From contig CAWEQW010000008.1 in the NCBI GenBank assembly GCA_963811365.1, positions 1 through 64,000 of the forward strand: DNA of 64,000 nt. The letters run 5' to 3'. The notes beneath the pieces are model-generated. The model had not been told where the DNA came from, did no database searches, and saw only the letters and a program-made list of their open reading frames with translations. The position numbers and the translations under genes were made by a program. How positions within the stretch are numbered: the first letter of the stretch is position 1; every line of letters starts with the position of its first letter. Source of the stretch: CAWEQW01 sp963811365. GTDB taxonomy: Bacteria > Actinomycetota > Actinomycetes > Propionibacteriales > Nocardioidaceae. Of this stretch, positions 1 through 9,723 are shown piece after piece.

Positions 1-126
1 AGGTAGAGGTCTCTCCTTGTCCAGCCGATTGTTCAGCCGTCGAACTGCGGTGGGGTGGTGGGGCTGCGCCGTACCGGGCTGGCATGCTGGGAGGTGGTTG
101 CCCCGTGCCGGCGAGGAGGAGCTGGG

Positions 127-3100
127 GTGTTTGTTGTACACGGCTGTTGGCTGCCGGGGCGGATGCATGGGCACACCGCCGAGCCCGGCCGGCTTGGGGT
201 CTGGGGTGAGGACTCGTCGGGGCCGGCGGCGCCTCCACGCAGACCAGGGCGCAGACCGCGCGTCCAGCCGCACCCGTTCGCCGCAGCGCAGGAAGACCTT
301 GCCGAGGTCCTTGATCCGGCTGCCCTGAAGGCGACCGTCTCGACGGCCACCCTCACCCTTCCGACCCGGGGCGGGGGGCCGATCGCCTCGCCGCAGCTGG
401 TGCGGGATCGGCTCGACGCTGCCTCCGGAGAAGTGACCGCCGGCCAGTGGCAGGTGCCCGTGCTCGAGCTGGACGCCGACCTGGCGCTCGCGGTGCTGAG
501 CGAGCCGGACACCATGGGCGCGGTGTGGGGAACGTCGCTGACGCATCTGTGCGAGCTCGGCCGCTTCGCACGGGACCTCGTCGCGCGTGGACGGCTGCTG
601 CCCGGCGTCGTTCTCGAGCCACCGCGAGCGGTGTGGCGTCCGGTGCTGACCGCAGCGGACGCGGCCTGGGCACGCACGCTGGCGGTATCGGCGCCGCCGG
701 CCTTGTTCGCGGCAGATCCCGACGGCGGCCTCGGCCCGTGGGGCGAGGCCCTGGACTGCCTGGTCGACGCGGCGGCGCGCGCCGCGCTCGGCCGGTCCCG
801 ACTCATGCTCGGTCGAGCGGGAGATCCGGTCACCCGTGCCTGGCTGAGCGCATTGACCGGCACCGAGCGGATGTTCGCCGCCGACTCCGCCGGGGTGACG
901 AAGCTTTCGGAGGCGCTCACCCGGTGGCAGCGCGATGCGGCCGCAGGCCCGGTGCGGGCCTGCTTCCGGCTGGTCGAGCCGGTCGACGACGAGGCGGAGT
1001 GGCAGGTGAAGTTCGGGCTACAGGCCGCGGACGAGCTCAGCCTCGTCGTCGAGGCCGAGGCGGTCTGGCGATCGCGCGGCAAGCTCCCCGCGCTCGCTCG
1101 GCACGTCGATGCGCCGCAGGAGACCTTCCTGGCCGAGTTGGGCAAGGCGACCCGGCTGTATCCGGAGCTGGACCGTGCGCTCCGCACCGCCCGGCCCGGG
1201 CACCTGACGTTGGACACCGAGGCCGCCCACCGATTCCTCAGCGTGACGGCTCCGATGCTGGGCACGGCCGGGTTCGGCGTCCAGCTGCCGGGCTGGTGGA
1301 CCAAGCCGTCCTCCCGGCTCGGGCTTCGGCTGACCGCCTCGACCCCCGGCCAGCCGGGGCAGGTCGAGGACGGCAGCGCCACGCTCGGGTTCGACGCGCT
1401 CGCCGAGTTCCGCTACGACCTGGCGGTCGGCGGGAAGGTGCTGGACGCCGACGAGCTGGCCGAGTTGGTCGAGACGAAGGCGCCGATGGTCCGGCTGCGC
1501 GGCCAGTGGATTGAGCTGGATGCGGCCCGGCTGACTGCCGGCCTCAAGCTGGTGGGGACCCGCGACGAGGCGACGGTGGGTGAGCTGCTGCGCCTCGGTC
1601 TCGACCTCGACACCGCTCCTGGGGATCTGCCGATCGAGGGCGTCGAGGCCGACGGCTGGCTCGGCGACCTGTTGTCCGGGAAGGCTGAGCAGAAGCTCTC
1701 GGCGGTCCCGACCCCGGCATCCTTCTCCGGGCAGCTGCGTCCCTACCAGTCCCGTGGCCTGTCCTGGCTGGACTTCTTGCACCGCGCGGGGATGGGCGGC
1801 GTCCTGGCCGACGACATGGGGCTGGGGAAGACGGTGCAGCTGCTCGCCCTGCTGGCCCACGATGCAGGTGCCGGACCGAGCCTGTTGGTGTGCCCGATGT
1901 CCCTGGTCGGCAACTGGCACCGCGAGGCAGCCCGGTTCACCCCGCAGCTGCGGGTGCATGTCCACCACGGCAAGGAACGCGCCCGGGGCAAAGCGTTCAC
2001 TGATGCGGTCGCCGCCGCCGACCTGGTCGTCACCACGTATGCGCTCGCGGCCCGAGACGCCGCCGACCTGCGCACGATCTCCTGGCGGCGCGTCGTGGTC
2101 GACGAGGCGCAAGCGATCAAGAACGCCGCGACCAAGCAGGCCACCGCCATCCGCTCCCTGCCCGCGGTGACCAAGATCGCGGTCACCGGCACCCCGGTCG
2201 AGAATCGCCTCGCCGACCTGTGGTCGATCCTCGAGTTCGCCAATCCCGGCCTGCTCGGCACCGCAGCGACCTTCAAGAAGCGGTACGCGGAGCCGATCGA
2301 GCGCCACGGCGACGCTAGCGCCGCCGAGCGGTTGCGCCGCTTCACCGGACCGTTCATCCTGCGGCGAGTCAAGACCGACAAGTCGATCATCGCCGACCTG
2401 CCGGAGAAGCTCGAGATGGACGTGGTGTGCAACCTGACCACCGAGCAGGCCGCGCTCTACCAGGCGGTGGTCGACGACATGCTGGAACGCATCGAAGCGA
2501 CCGACGGGATCGAGCGGCGCGGCCTGGTGCTGGCGACCATGACCAAGCTCAAGCAGATCTGCAACCATCCGGCGCACTTCCTGCGTGACGGCAGTCGGCT
2601 GGCGGGCCGTTCGGGGAAGCTGGAGGGCCTCGACGACATCCTCGAGGAGGTGCTCGCGGTGGGTGAGAAGGCGTTGCTGTTCACCCAGTACGCGGAGTTC
2701 GGTGCCCTGCTGCGCGGACACCTGGCCGGGCGGTTCGGGCGCGAGGTGTTGTTCTTGCACGGTGGCGTCGCGGAGCCGGACCGCGACGAGATGGTCGCCC
2801 GCTTCCAGGCCGACGACCCCGCGTCACCACCCATCTTCGTGTTGTCGCTGAAGGCCGGCGGCACCGGGTTGACCCTGACCGCAGCAAACCACGTCGTACA
2901 CGTCGACCGTTGGTGGAACCCGGCCGTGGAGGACCAGGCCACCGACCGGGCGTTCCGGATCGGGCAGCGCCGGGCGGTGCAGGTGCGCAAGTTCGTCTGC
3001 GCCGGCACGATCGAGGAGAAGATCGCGGCGATGATGCGCGACAAGCGCGGGCTGGCCGACCGCGTCGTCGGCACCGGAGAGCAGTGGCTCACCGAGCTCT

Positions 3101-3156
3101 CCACCGGCCAGCTCGCCGACCTGTTCCGTCTGGAGGCCGGGGCGGTGGTCGAATGA
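127..3156 (+). CDS. SNF2-family DEAD/DEAH-box helicase
   Basis: This is a 1009-aa Swi2/Snf2-type ATPase, expected to translocate on duplex DNA; its exact role is unknown. The N-terminal half is the bacterial SNF2-associated region. The helicase core follows, with motif I DDMGLGKT (Lys about residue 568), DEAQ Walker B at about 659, and a C-terminal RecA lobe ending in the motif VI region QATDRAFRIGQRR near 938. I place the start at GTG 127. A GAGGAGGA ribosome site ends 6 nt upstream, and the conserved family N-terminus (VHGCWLPG) begins there, whereas an upstream ATG at 55 has neither. The stop overlaps the next gene's ATG (ATGA), so translation is probably coupled to the SWIM protein, a common partner of this helicase type. 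Confidence 0.93.
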   Translation: MFVVHGCWLPGRMHGHTAEPGRLGVWGEDSSGPAAPPRRPGRRPRVQPHPFAAAQEDLAEVLDPAALKATVSTATLTLPTRGGGPIASPQLVRDRLDAASGEVTAGQWQVPVLELDADLALAVLSEPDTMGAVWGTSLTHLCELGRFARDLVARGRLLPGVVLEPPRAVWRPVLTAADAAWARTLAVSAPPALFAADPDGGLGPWGEALDCLVDAAARAALGRSRLMLGRAGDPVTRAWLSALTGTERMFAADSAGVTKLSEALTRWQRDAAAGPVRACFRLVEPVDDEAEWQVKFGLQAADELSLVVEAEAVWRSRGKLPALARHVDAPQETFLAELGKATRLYPELDRALRTARPGHLTLDTEAAHRFLSVTAPMLGTAGFGVQLPGWWTKPSSRLGLRLTASTPGQPGQVEDGSATLGFDALAEFRYDLAVGGKVLDADELAELVETKAPMVRLRGQWIELDAARLTAGLKLVGTRDEATVGELLRLGLDLDTAPGDLPIEGVEADGWLGDLLSGKAEQKLSAVPTPASFSGQLRPYQSRGLSWLDFLHRAGMGGVLADDMGLGKTVQLLALLAHDAGAGPSLLVCPMSLVGNWHREAARFTPQLRVHVHHGKERARGKAFTDAVAAADLVVTTYALAARDAADLRTISWRRVVVDEAQAIKNAATKQATAIRSLPAVTKIAVTGTPVENRLADLWSILEFANPGLLGTAATFKKRYAEPIERHGDASAAERLRRFTGPFILRRVKTDKSIIADLPEKLEMDVVCNLTTEQAALYQAVVDDMLERIEATDGIERRGLVLATMTKLKQICNHPAHFLRDGSRLAGRSGKLEGLDDILEEVLAVGEKALLFTQYAEFGALLRGHLAGRFGREVLFLHGGVAEPDRDEMVARFQADDPASPPIFVLSLKAGGTGLTLTAANHVVHVDRWWNPAVEDQATDRAFRIGQRRAVQVRKFVCAGTIEEKIAAMMRDKRGLADRVVGTGEQWLTELSTGQLADLFRLEAGAVVE

Positions 3157-4004
3157 CCGAGGGGCGTTGGTATCCGCCGTCGCGGCCACGGGCGGTCGAG
3201 AACGGCCTCAGGGCCCGCACCGGCCGCGGCGCCATCGGGCAGTCGTGGTGGTCGCGCCGGTTCTTGGACGTGCTGGAGTCCTTCGCGATGGGCAACCGGC
3301 TCACCCGCGGCCGGAACTACGCACGCAAGGGACAGGTCGTCTCGCTCGACGTCATGCCCGGTGAGGTCCACGCGACGGTGCAGGGTTCGCGGGCGAAGCC
3401 CTACCGAGTCACCGTGGGTTTCGCGGTCTTCTCCGCGCTGACGTGGGCCAAGGCCGAGATCGCGCTATCCGAACAAGCCCTGCCCAGCGCCAAGCTGCTC
3501 GCCGGCGACATGCCGCCCGAGCTCGAAGAGCTGTTTGCCGAGGTGGGCGTCCCCCTGTTCCCCAGCAGGGTGAACGAGCTCGATCAGCGCTGCACCTGTC
3601 CGGACCGGGAAGTGCCGTGCAAGCACCTCGCCGCGACGTTCTACCTGCTCGCCGAAGCCTTCGACGACGACCCGTTCTTGATCCTGCGCTGGCGTGGCCG
3701 CGATCGGGAGGCACTGCTGGGCCGGCTCAGAGAGTTGCGGACCGACACGCCCGCACACGAGCCCGACGACGCCGCGCCTGCCGCGGCGGGAAGCGCGCTC
3801 GTGCTGGCCGGCCTGCCCCGTCCGGCCGGTCAGCTGGAGAGCTTCTGGCTGCCTCCACCCCCGCTGCCGGCCCGCCCGGCCACCCTGGACGTCGACGAAG
3901 ACCTGCTGCTGCGGCAGCTTCCCGTGCCGGGCCGTGGCCTGGGCGGCGAGACGCTCGTCGCGAAGTTGCGCGTGGCATATCAGCGATTCGGGGGGACGTC
4001 GTAG
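3153..4004 (+). CDS. SWIM zinc-finger protein
   Basis: This is a 283-aa protein with a SWIM motif C147-x-C149-x6-C156-x-H158 (CTCP...CKH), a predicted zinc-binding DNA- or protein-interaction module. The N-terminal part (WYPPSRPRAVENGLRARTGRG, then a WWSRRF motif) matches the family that accompanies bacterial SNF2 helicases. Its ATG overlaps the helicase stop by 4 nt, and the downstream gene starts 2 nt after its stop, so the three genes look like one operon. It probably works with the helicase in DNA transactions; that role is inferred from context only. Confidence 0.9.
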   Translation: MTEGRWYPPSRPRAVENGLRARTGRGAIGQSWWSRRFLDVLESFAMGNRLTRGRNYARKGQVVSLDVMPGEVHATVQGSRAKPYRVTVGFAVFSALTWAKAEIALSEQALPSAKLLAGDMPPELEELFAEVGVPLFPSRVNELDQRCTCPDREVPCKHLAATFYLLAEAFDDDPFLILRWRGRDREALLGRLRELRTDTPAHEPDDAAPAAAGSALVLAGLPRPAGQLESFWLPPPPLPARPATLDVDEDLLLRQLPVPGRGLGGETLVAKLRVAYQRFGGTS

Positions 4005-4006
4005 CG

Positions 4007-4741
4007 GTGCCGCGCAACGACGTCGAGGCACGGGTACGCCGCGCCGCCGAGCGGGTGCTGGCCGAGCAGCAGTACGTCCGCCCGATCGACGTACTGCTCG
4101 GCCTCGGCTGGTTGGCTCCCTCTCACCTGGATCGCTGGCGGCAGGGACGCGTCCCCCACCTCGAACAGGTGATCCAGGCCAATCTCGGCAAGGTCTCGAC
4201 CGCGATGGCCGCGTTCCGCCACTGGGCACAGGAGAGCGGCTTGACGCCTTCCGAGACGGCCTATCTGGCGCGCACCCGCGACCACCGACACCTCCGGTTC
4301 AGGGCGAGTGCCGTTCCCAGTGTCGAGCAGGCGTACCGGACACACTGGGTCTCGCCGAAGCTGTCCGAGCGCAAACGCGAGCACCTCGCCGAACAGCAGA
4401 GCCGGCCACCGGACCTGGTGGTGATAGCTGCGATCAACCCGTGGACGTGCATCCGGTGCCAACGTGAGTTCGGTATCGGTGAGCATCTGCTCATGGAGGA
4501 TCCCGGCCCGCACTGCCTGGACTGTGCCCACCTGGGTCACCTCGAGTACCTGCCTGCCGGCAACGCCGCGCTCACTCGCCACGCAAAGAGATTGAGCGAC
4601 CGGTCGGTGATCGTCGTCCGGTGGAGCCGGTCCCGGAAGCGTTACGAACGCCAAGGCATCCTCGCCGACCCCGCGGCCATCGAGCAGGCCGAGACGGATC
4701 GAGCGAAGGCGACGAGCCCCCGCCACACAGGCCAGGGATGA
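4007..4741 (+). CDS. DUF2293-family protein, C-terminally shortened
   Basis: This 244-aa protein resembles the N-terminal part of the actinobacterial DUF2293 family. It has the conserved opening RNDVEARVRRAAE, the sequence DVLLGLGWLAPSHLDRWRQG, and a small zinc ribbon (WTCIRCQ ... HCLDC). From memory, full-length members run to about 350-400 residues, with the DUF2293 domain itself at the C-terminus. This frame stops right after RAKATSPRHTGQG, so that domain is missing and none of the next 470 bp restores it. The start is GTG 4007, 2 nt after the SWIM stop. It could be a naturally short member, but a 3' truncation by rearrangement looks more likely. The function is not known. Confidence 0.6.
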   Translation: MPRNDVEARVRRAAERVLAEQQYVRPIDVLLGLGWLAPSHLDRWRQGRVPHLEQVIQANLGKVSTAMAAFRHWAQESGLTPSETAYLARTRDHRHLRFRASAVPSVEQAYRTHWVSPKLSERKREHLAEQQSRPPDLVVIAAINPWTCIRCQREFGIGEHLLMEDPGPHCLDCAHLGHLEYLPAGNAALTRHAKRLSDRSVIVVRWSRSRKRYERQGILADPAAIEQAETDRAKATSPRHTGQG

Positions 4742-5215
4742 GCACGCCGGCGGCCGACGGCCAGCTGGATCCTTGACGGCGGCGTGGACTCGCCGACATG
4801 GTCGTGCCGAGCGTGCGCGAACCGTTTCCCGTGCTGCTCCCCAAGCCGGCTGCGGTGTCGTTGACAGGAGGGCGCCACATCGGGATCCCGTACTCGTAGC
4901 CCTCCCCGGGATCGGCACGCGGAGCGTGCCGCAGCGGGATCGTCACGCGGTCACAGCCCGGGCTCGAGGCCGACGTCGACATCTTCCGCACCCTCGCCCG
5001 GCACCACGCGGCCTCTTCGGCGTGTGGGCCGAGGTCGTGCCGCCGGAGTCCTCCCCGTCGGTGAGCGGGTGGCCGACCCAGCGCTGAACTCCCGGAGTAG
5101 TCGCGCTGCGCGACCACCGGCTGGGCCCGCTGCCGCTGGGTCCTGACCGAATCTGGGACACGGTGGCCGCGGATCGCTCATCGCATCCCGTCCAGCTGTC
5201 CAGGCTGCGCACCTG
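4742..5215. other. Intergenic region without a recognisable gene
   Basis: This 474-bp gap lies between the shortened DUF2293-family gene and the 3' end of the STAND NTPase. Short open frames exist on both strands, but none has a convincing start signal or recognisable family sequence. It may hold decayed sequence left from whatever removed the 3' end of the upstream gene. Confidence 0.5.
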
Positions 5216-8200
5216 TCATGGAGTCGTCCTCCAGATCCGCACGCGTCCGTCCTCCCAGCCGGTGGCGAGGGCCCCGCCATCGGGGCTGAAGGCGAGGCTG
5301 AGCAGGGCGCGGTTGCCGCGCCCGAGGGTCTGCGGTCCTGCGTCACCGCCCACGTCCCACACGAGGACGTGAGCATCGAGGTTCCACAGGGATTCGGCCC
5401 AGACCGTCGCGACCTGTGCGCCGTGGGGGTTGAACGTGGTGAACTCGGTGAGCAGGTGGTCGGTGCCCGCGTCGAGCGTCCGCATCAGGTGTTCCCCCCG
5501 GCGGTCCCACAGCCGCAGGTGACCGCCCTCGTTAATGAGCGCATCCGGCCCTCCGGCCCCGGCGTAGCCCGTCGCCAGGATGCCGTCGGCGCCGAAGGAC
5601 ACGGCGCCGCCCTCGTCGACGGATCCGATCCGGCGGAGGGCGGGCGTCGAGGCGTCGTACAGGGTGACCCCTCGTCCGTCGGGGACTGCGAGGATCCGCC
5701 CGTCCCGGCTGAATGCAGGGCCGTCGAAGGAGCTGGCCGGGGTGCTGCGCAGCAGCGTGGCCGTCGACGCGCCCCAGATGCGCGTGACGGCGCGCTCTCC
5801 GCTCCAGGTCGCGATCAGCTCGCTGTCCGGGCTGAAGATCAGACCCGCCGTGCCTCCAGCCAGGTCGGCGCGGCGCCATGCCTGCAGGGTGCCCGCCGAC
5901 TGTCCCGTGGCGACATCCCAGAGGCTCACGGTCCCGGCTGCTGCGTCCAAGGCAGCGATCGTCGTCCGGTCCGGGCTGAACCCGAGGATCTCGAGATCGC
6001 TGCCCACGCGCATGCCGCCGACGACCTCGCCCGTCTCGACACTCCACCACCGCACCTCCGGACCCCAAGACGTCGCCACCTTGCTGCCGTCGGGGCTGAT
6101 CGCCGGGTCGTCGGCGTCCGCAGCCAGCCGGACCGGCGTCGTACCGGCACCGACGATCCGCCCCGGGAGTGTCTGGACCTTCCGCTCCGCGGCCACGTCC
6201 CATACCACGGTCTGACCGTCACCTGAGCTGACCAGGCACGCACCATCGGCGCTGAAGGCCAGGCTCTCGGAGGGCGTGTCGGTCAGGGTCGCGTGGTCGG
6301 GGTCGAGCATGCCCGAGATCGGCGCCGCCAATACCACGGCAGCCGCGGCCAGCGCGAGCGCTGTGCACCCTGCGGCGGTACGCCGGCGCCAGCGCCGCGC
6401 GAGAGGCGACAGCCGTCCGGCGAGTGCGCCGAATCGCCCGGGCGTCCCGGACTGGACCTCGTGCTGCTCGAAGGCCCGGGCCAGGTGGTCCTGCAGGTCG
6501 GCGTGCCTGAACTGGTAGACGGCGCCAGCCTGGCGGAGGACCTCTCGCCCGAGCGCGTCCTCGAGCAACGGGACCAGCCGGGGTGCCCTCAGCGCGGACT
6601 CGGCGAACCGGAGTGCGGAGGCCAGCCCGAAGAGCACGCGTCCGAGCAGGGCGGTGACGAGCCCGGCCATCGTCCCGTAGACGAGCGCTGGCGCCGGACC
6701 CAGTAACGCCCACGCGGCCAGCGCGACGGACAGCCCGACAGCACCGCCACAGACCAGGCTCATGGTCGTCCTCGCGCGCCGGTCGTCGGTGTACGTCCGC
6801 CAGGGCGAGGTCGGCGGGGCGTGCTCGTCCGGTGCGCTCCAGACGCCGAAGAGACCGACGACCAGGCCGACCGGGATCCCCACGCTCAGGCCGACCGCCA
6901 CCACCACCCCGAGTGCCTCGGACAGGGCTCGGGAGTCGACGACGTCCGCGCCCAGGCCGTCGGTCACCGCAAGGTCGAGGGACGTCCAGATCACCGACCC
7001 GAACCCCGACAACAGGCCCACCCCGAGGCCGACCCCGATCGCGCTGAGGCAGGCCGTCGAGATAACCCAGCGGCGCTCGGCGGGGCTCGGACGTCGCGGA
7101 CGGAGCCGGATGGGACGCGAGCGACGGACGCTTCGCCTCCGGACCACCTCGGACCCCCACCACACCACGAGCGCACCCACGACGGCGAGCTGGACCATGA
7201 CGTCCTGGACGACGTGCTTCCCGGGCAAGGCGGTCCCGGTCGTGCCGACCACCCGCCCTCCCTCGACGACCGCCTCCGGGGTGAAGAACACCTCGAGGAG
7301 GACAGCTCCCACGGACGCGGTGATCAAGCCGACCAGCACCGCGGACGCCACCATCGGGACCTGGACCCTCCAGCGCGGCACCCAAGACGGGATGTCCCAC
7401 CAGCCGAGGTCACGTTCGGACGCCAGGCGGTGGGCGGCCCAGGACAGCCACCGGATCGCGTGGGCACGCTCCGCGGCGTCCGGGTACGCCGCCACGAGAG
7501 CGCAATCGAGGAGGTGCTCGCGCAGGACCGCGGTCGACCCGAATCGCTCGGCCGCGGTCAGCTCCGTGGGATCGGAGGTTGCATAGGCCGTCCGCGCCAG
7601 GCTCAGCATCAGGGGCGTCGTCAGGACCCTTGCGGGGACGCTGTCAGGGTTGAGCCGGACGTACTGCGCCACCGCCGCCCAGGCTTCCCGTCGCCGACCG
7701 ACATGGCCCCGCTCCAGGAAGGTCGCCACTCCGGCCGGACGAACCGACCTCAGCTCGATGACTGCCGCGTTGTGCCAACGCCCGCTGTCGAGAGCGCGAG
7801 TGTACTCGGCCGGCCGACTGCTCAGGACGACCCGGCAGCGGGCGGTCTCTGCATCGATGCGCCGCAGTGCCAGCCCCTGCGCGTCAGGCGCCATCTCGTC
7901 CAGGCCGTCCAGGAAGAGGGCCAGCCGCCCGCTGTCCAGCAAGGTGGCGGCCGCATCCGGGCCGAACGCCGGTGCGCGGAGGTAGGGGTGCTCGCGGTGG
8001 AGTACGGCCAGCGCCCACTCCCGGAGCGACTGCGCGGCCGGGTCCCAGCCGCCGAGGGTCAACCAGACCGGCACCGGGATCAGCGCGCGGTCGGCGGGCG
8101 CCGCGGTCGCCCGGTGTTCGAGCGCCTGCAGCAGCAACAGGATCATGGAGGCGGTCTTGCCGGCGCCCGGCGCCCCGAGGACGGCGAGCCGCCCGAAGGC

Positions 8201-8719
8201 CAACCGGGCGTAGACCTCGTCGTGCAGCCGGGTCACCACACCGGACCGCAGCACCGGGCCGGTGTCCTCGTCCCGAGCGCCGCGGCCGCCCAGGGGTCCC
8301 GGGCCCAGGCCCGCCGCCCCTGCCGATGCGACGTCGCTGGTCGGTACGGCCACGTCCGCGGCGGCCCAGTGCCAGCGGACCGGCACGGGCGCCGGGCTCG
8401 TGAGCCCTCGACGTGTCGCCTCGGCCGCCCAGAAGCCGCCCACCACCGCCGCGAGCCGGTCCGCAGCTCGTTCGTCCGGTGGGACGGCACTCGCCATCGT
8501 CTCGCCTGGCGTCTCGTGCCTGTGCCGGTCGACCTCGCTGGTGACCGCCAGCCCGGCCACGACGGCGGCGACGAGGAGGCGCGTGCCCCGTCCGGCGCCG
8601 CCCAGCTCGAGTGCTGTCTGCGTGAGGGTGAGCAGGGCGCCGCAGATCACCCAGACGACCCCGCGAGGGAGCGACCGTATCCGGCGCAGCCGTCCGGCTC
8701 TTCCGTGCGGTGCGCGCAT
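5216..8719 (-). CDS. Membrane NACHT-type STAND NTPase with WD40 repeats
   Basis: This protein of about 1167 aa has three parts. The N-terminus has hydrophobic segments (about 17-37 and 45-60). A NACHT-type P-loop NTPase follows, with Walker A LGAPGAGKT (Lys about 188), Walker B LALFLDGLDEM (about 265-275) and a sensor-like VVLSSRPAEY. About six more hydrophobic helices span roughly 455-740, and one more precedes the C-terminal propeller. The propeller has about eight WD40-like repeats (FSPDG...VWDV pattern) and ends at VRIWRTTP. I prefer ATG 8719, which has GGGAAGG 8 nt upstream. A GTG at 8764 in the same frame would add 15 residues and lacks such a site. NACHT STAND proteins are signal-responsive switches, and some defend against phage. 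Neither the ligand nor the role is visible here. It stands alone on the minus strand among truncated genes. Confidence 0.85.
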   Translation of the reverse strand: MRAPHGRAGRLRRIRSLPRGVVWVICGALLTLTQTALELGGAGRGTRLLVAAVVAGLAVTSEVDRHRHETPGETMASAVPPDERAADRLAAVVGGFWAAEATRRGLTSPAPVPVRWHWAAADVAVPTSDVASAGAAGLGPGPLGGRGARDEDTGPVLRSGVVTRLHDEVYARLAFGRLAVLGAPGAGKTASMILLLLQALEHRATAAPADRALIPVPVWLTLGGWDPAAQSLREWALAVLHREHPYLRAPAFGPDAAATLLDSGRLALFLDGLDEMAPDAQGLALRRIDAETARCRVVLSSRPAEYTRALDSGRWHNAAVIELRSVRPAGVATFLERGHVGRRREAWAAVAQYVRLNPDSVPARVLTTPLMLSLARTAYATSDPTELTAAERFGSTAVLREHLLDCALVAAYPDAAERAHAIRWLSWAAHRLASERDLGWWDIPSWVPRWRVQVPMVASAVLVGLITASVGAVLLEVFFTPEAVVEGGRVVGTTGTALPGKHVVQDVMVQLAVVGALVVWWGSEVVRRRSVRRSRPIRLRPRRPSPAERRWVISTACLSAIGVGLGVGLLSGFGSVIWTSLDLAVTDGLGADVVDSRALSEALGVVVAVGLSVGIPVGLVVGLFGVWSAPDEHAPPTSPWRTYTDDRRARTTMSLVCGGAVGLSVALAAWALLGPAPALVYGTMAGLVTALLGRVLFGLASALRFAESALRAPRLVPLLEDALGREVLRQAGAVYQFRHADLQDHLARAFEQHEVQSGTPGRFGALAGRLSPLARRWRRRTAAGCTALALAAAAVVLAAPISGMLDPDHATLTDTPSESLAFSADGACLVSSGDGQTVVWDVAAERKVQTLPGRIVGAGTTPVRLAADADDPAISPDGSKVATSWGPEVRWWSVETGEVVGGMRVGSDLEILGFSPDRTTIAALDAAAGTVSLWDVATGQSAGTLQAWRRADLAGGTAGLIFSPDSELIATWSGERAVTRIWGASTATLLRSTPASSFDGPAFSRDGRILAVPDGRGVTLYDASTPALRRIGSVDEGGAVSFGADGILATGYAGAGGPDALINEGGHLRLWDRRGEHLMRTLDAGTDHLLTEFTTFNPHGAQVATVWAESLWNLDAHVLVWDVGGDAGPQTLGRGNRALLSLAFSPDGGALATGWEDGRVRIWRTTP

Positions 8720-8796
8720 CCGTGGCGCCTTCCCAGCAGCCCAGGGCACGTGATCAGGATCCACCTGACGTGGACCGAGCGAAACAGGCGACGCCG

Positions 8797-9684
8797 CTAC
8801 ACCATCATCGAGTGCAGCATCGGCTCAGCCCAGTGCTCGTCGAACAGCCCCGGCTCGAGGACTACGGCGATGCAGTCGCGCGTCACGTTCTGACCGGCCT
8901 GGTTGGGGTGCAGCATCCCCTCGAAGTCACCCTGGTTCAGGCACGACTCCTCCGCCCGGACGAAGTACCGGCGGCCGGGGGTTGGGCAGTGCTCGTGCCC
9001 CTCGAACCGCTGGCGGATGCCGTCGACGAAGAGCCACCCAAACCGCTCGGCCTTCTGCCGCAGCATCGTGCTCAGCTCGAGGCCGGCCGCCGTGAGGTCG
9101 AAGGCGTCCGAGCGATCCAGGTCGAGCCCCGTCAGCGTGGCAGGAGCCACCAGGTACTTGCTGCCGAGCACCTCGCACGGCTCCTTGCCGTCTGCCAGCT
9201 CCTGGAAGACGTTGACCGGGTAGCTGGTGACCAGGACCCGGCGCGGCTGCAACATGGCATCGACCTCGGCCCTGAGCTGGTCCAGGTGCTCGGGCACCAG
9301 GGTCCGGATCTTCTCTCGCAGCTCCTCGATCCGCTTCTTGCGCTTCTGCCCGCTGGCCGCGAGCACGGAGTCCGTGACCAGCGTCGAGAAGCCGACGTCG
9401 TTGATGCCGATGGAAACGATCAGCGCGTCGACGGTGCGACCACCGACGGTGTCCGCTGCCTCCCGGACCTCGCCCCGGTCGCCGACCAACTCGTCGATCG
9501 AGTCACCGCTGTCGCCGATCACCCTGGACACCGTGCGGCCCCGGAGCAGCCCGGCCTGGATCTGAGCCCCGGTGCGCCCGAAGCCCAGGGAGGTGACGAC
9601 GCCCCCGCCGTACGCCGTGGTAGTCCGCTCGACCGAGCCGCCGCCAGGGACCGACCGCTGCGGTAGGACCGGTAGGCCAACCAT
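8797..9684 (-). pseudogene. SGNH/GDSL hydrolase-like fragment, 5' end missing
   Basis: The 295-codon frame carries the later blocks of the SGNH/GDSL hydrolase fold: the block III-like SIGINDVGF and the block V-like HPNQAGQ with the catalytic His. The block I GDSxxxG that holds the nucleophilic Ser should lie near the N-terminus, but it is absent. The sequence instead opens with low-complexity residues. ATG 9684 has no clear ribosome site. These observations suggest a 5'-truncated secreted esterase/lipase, and catalytic activity is unlikely. A divergent family member using another Ser (VIGDSGDSID) is the alternative. Confidence 0.6.
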
Positions 9685-9723
9685 CCACGGGAACAGGGAG
9701 TGTCCGCGACAACACAGGGCGAT

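Noticed and set aside
1018..2760. A long minus-strand frame inside the SNF2 helicase
   Set aside because: Shadow frame caused by high GC; the plus strand has all helicase motifs.
4773..5087. Short plus-strand frame after the DUF2293-family gene
   Set aside because: No ribosome site, Arg-rich, no recognisable family; could not be linked to the missing DUF2293 C-terminus.
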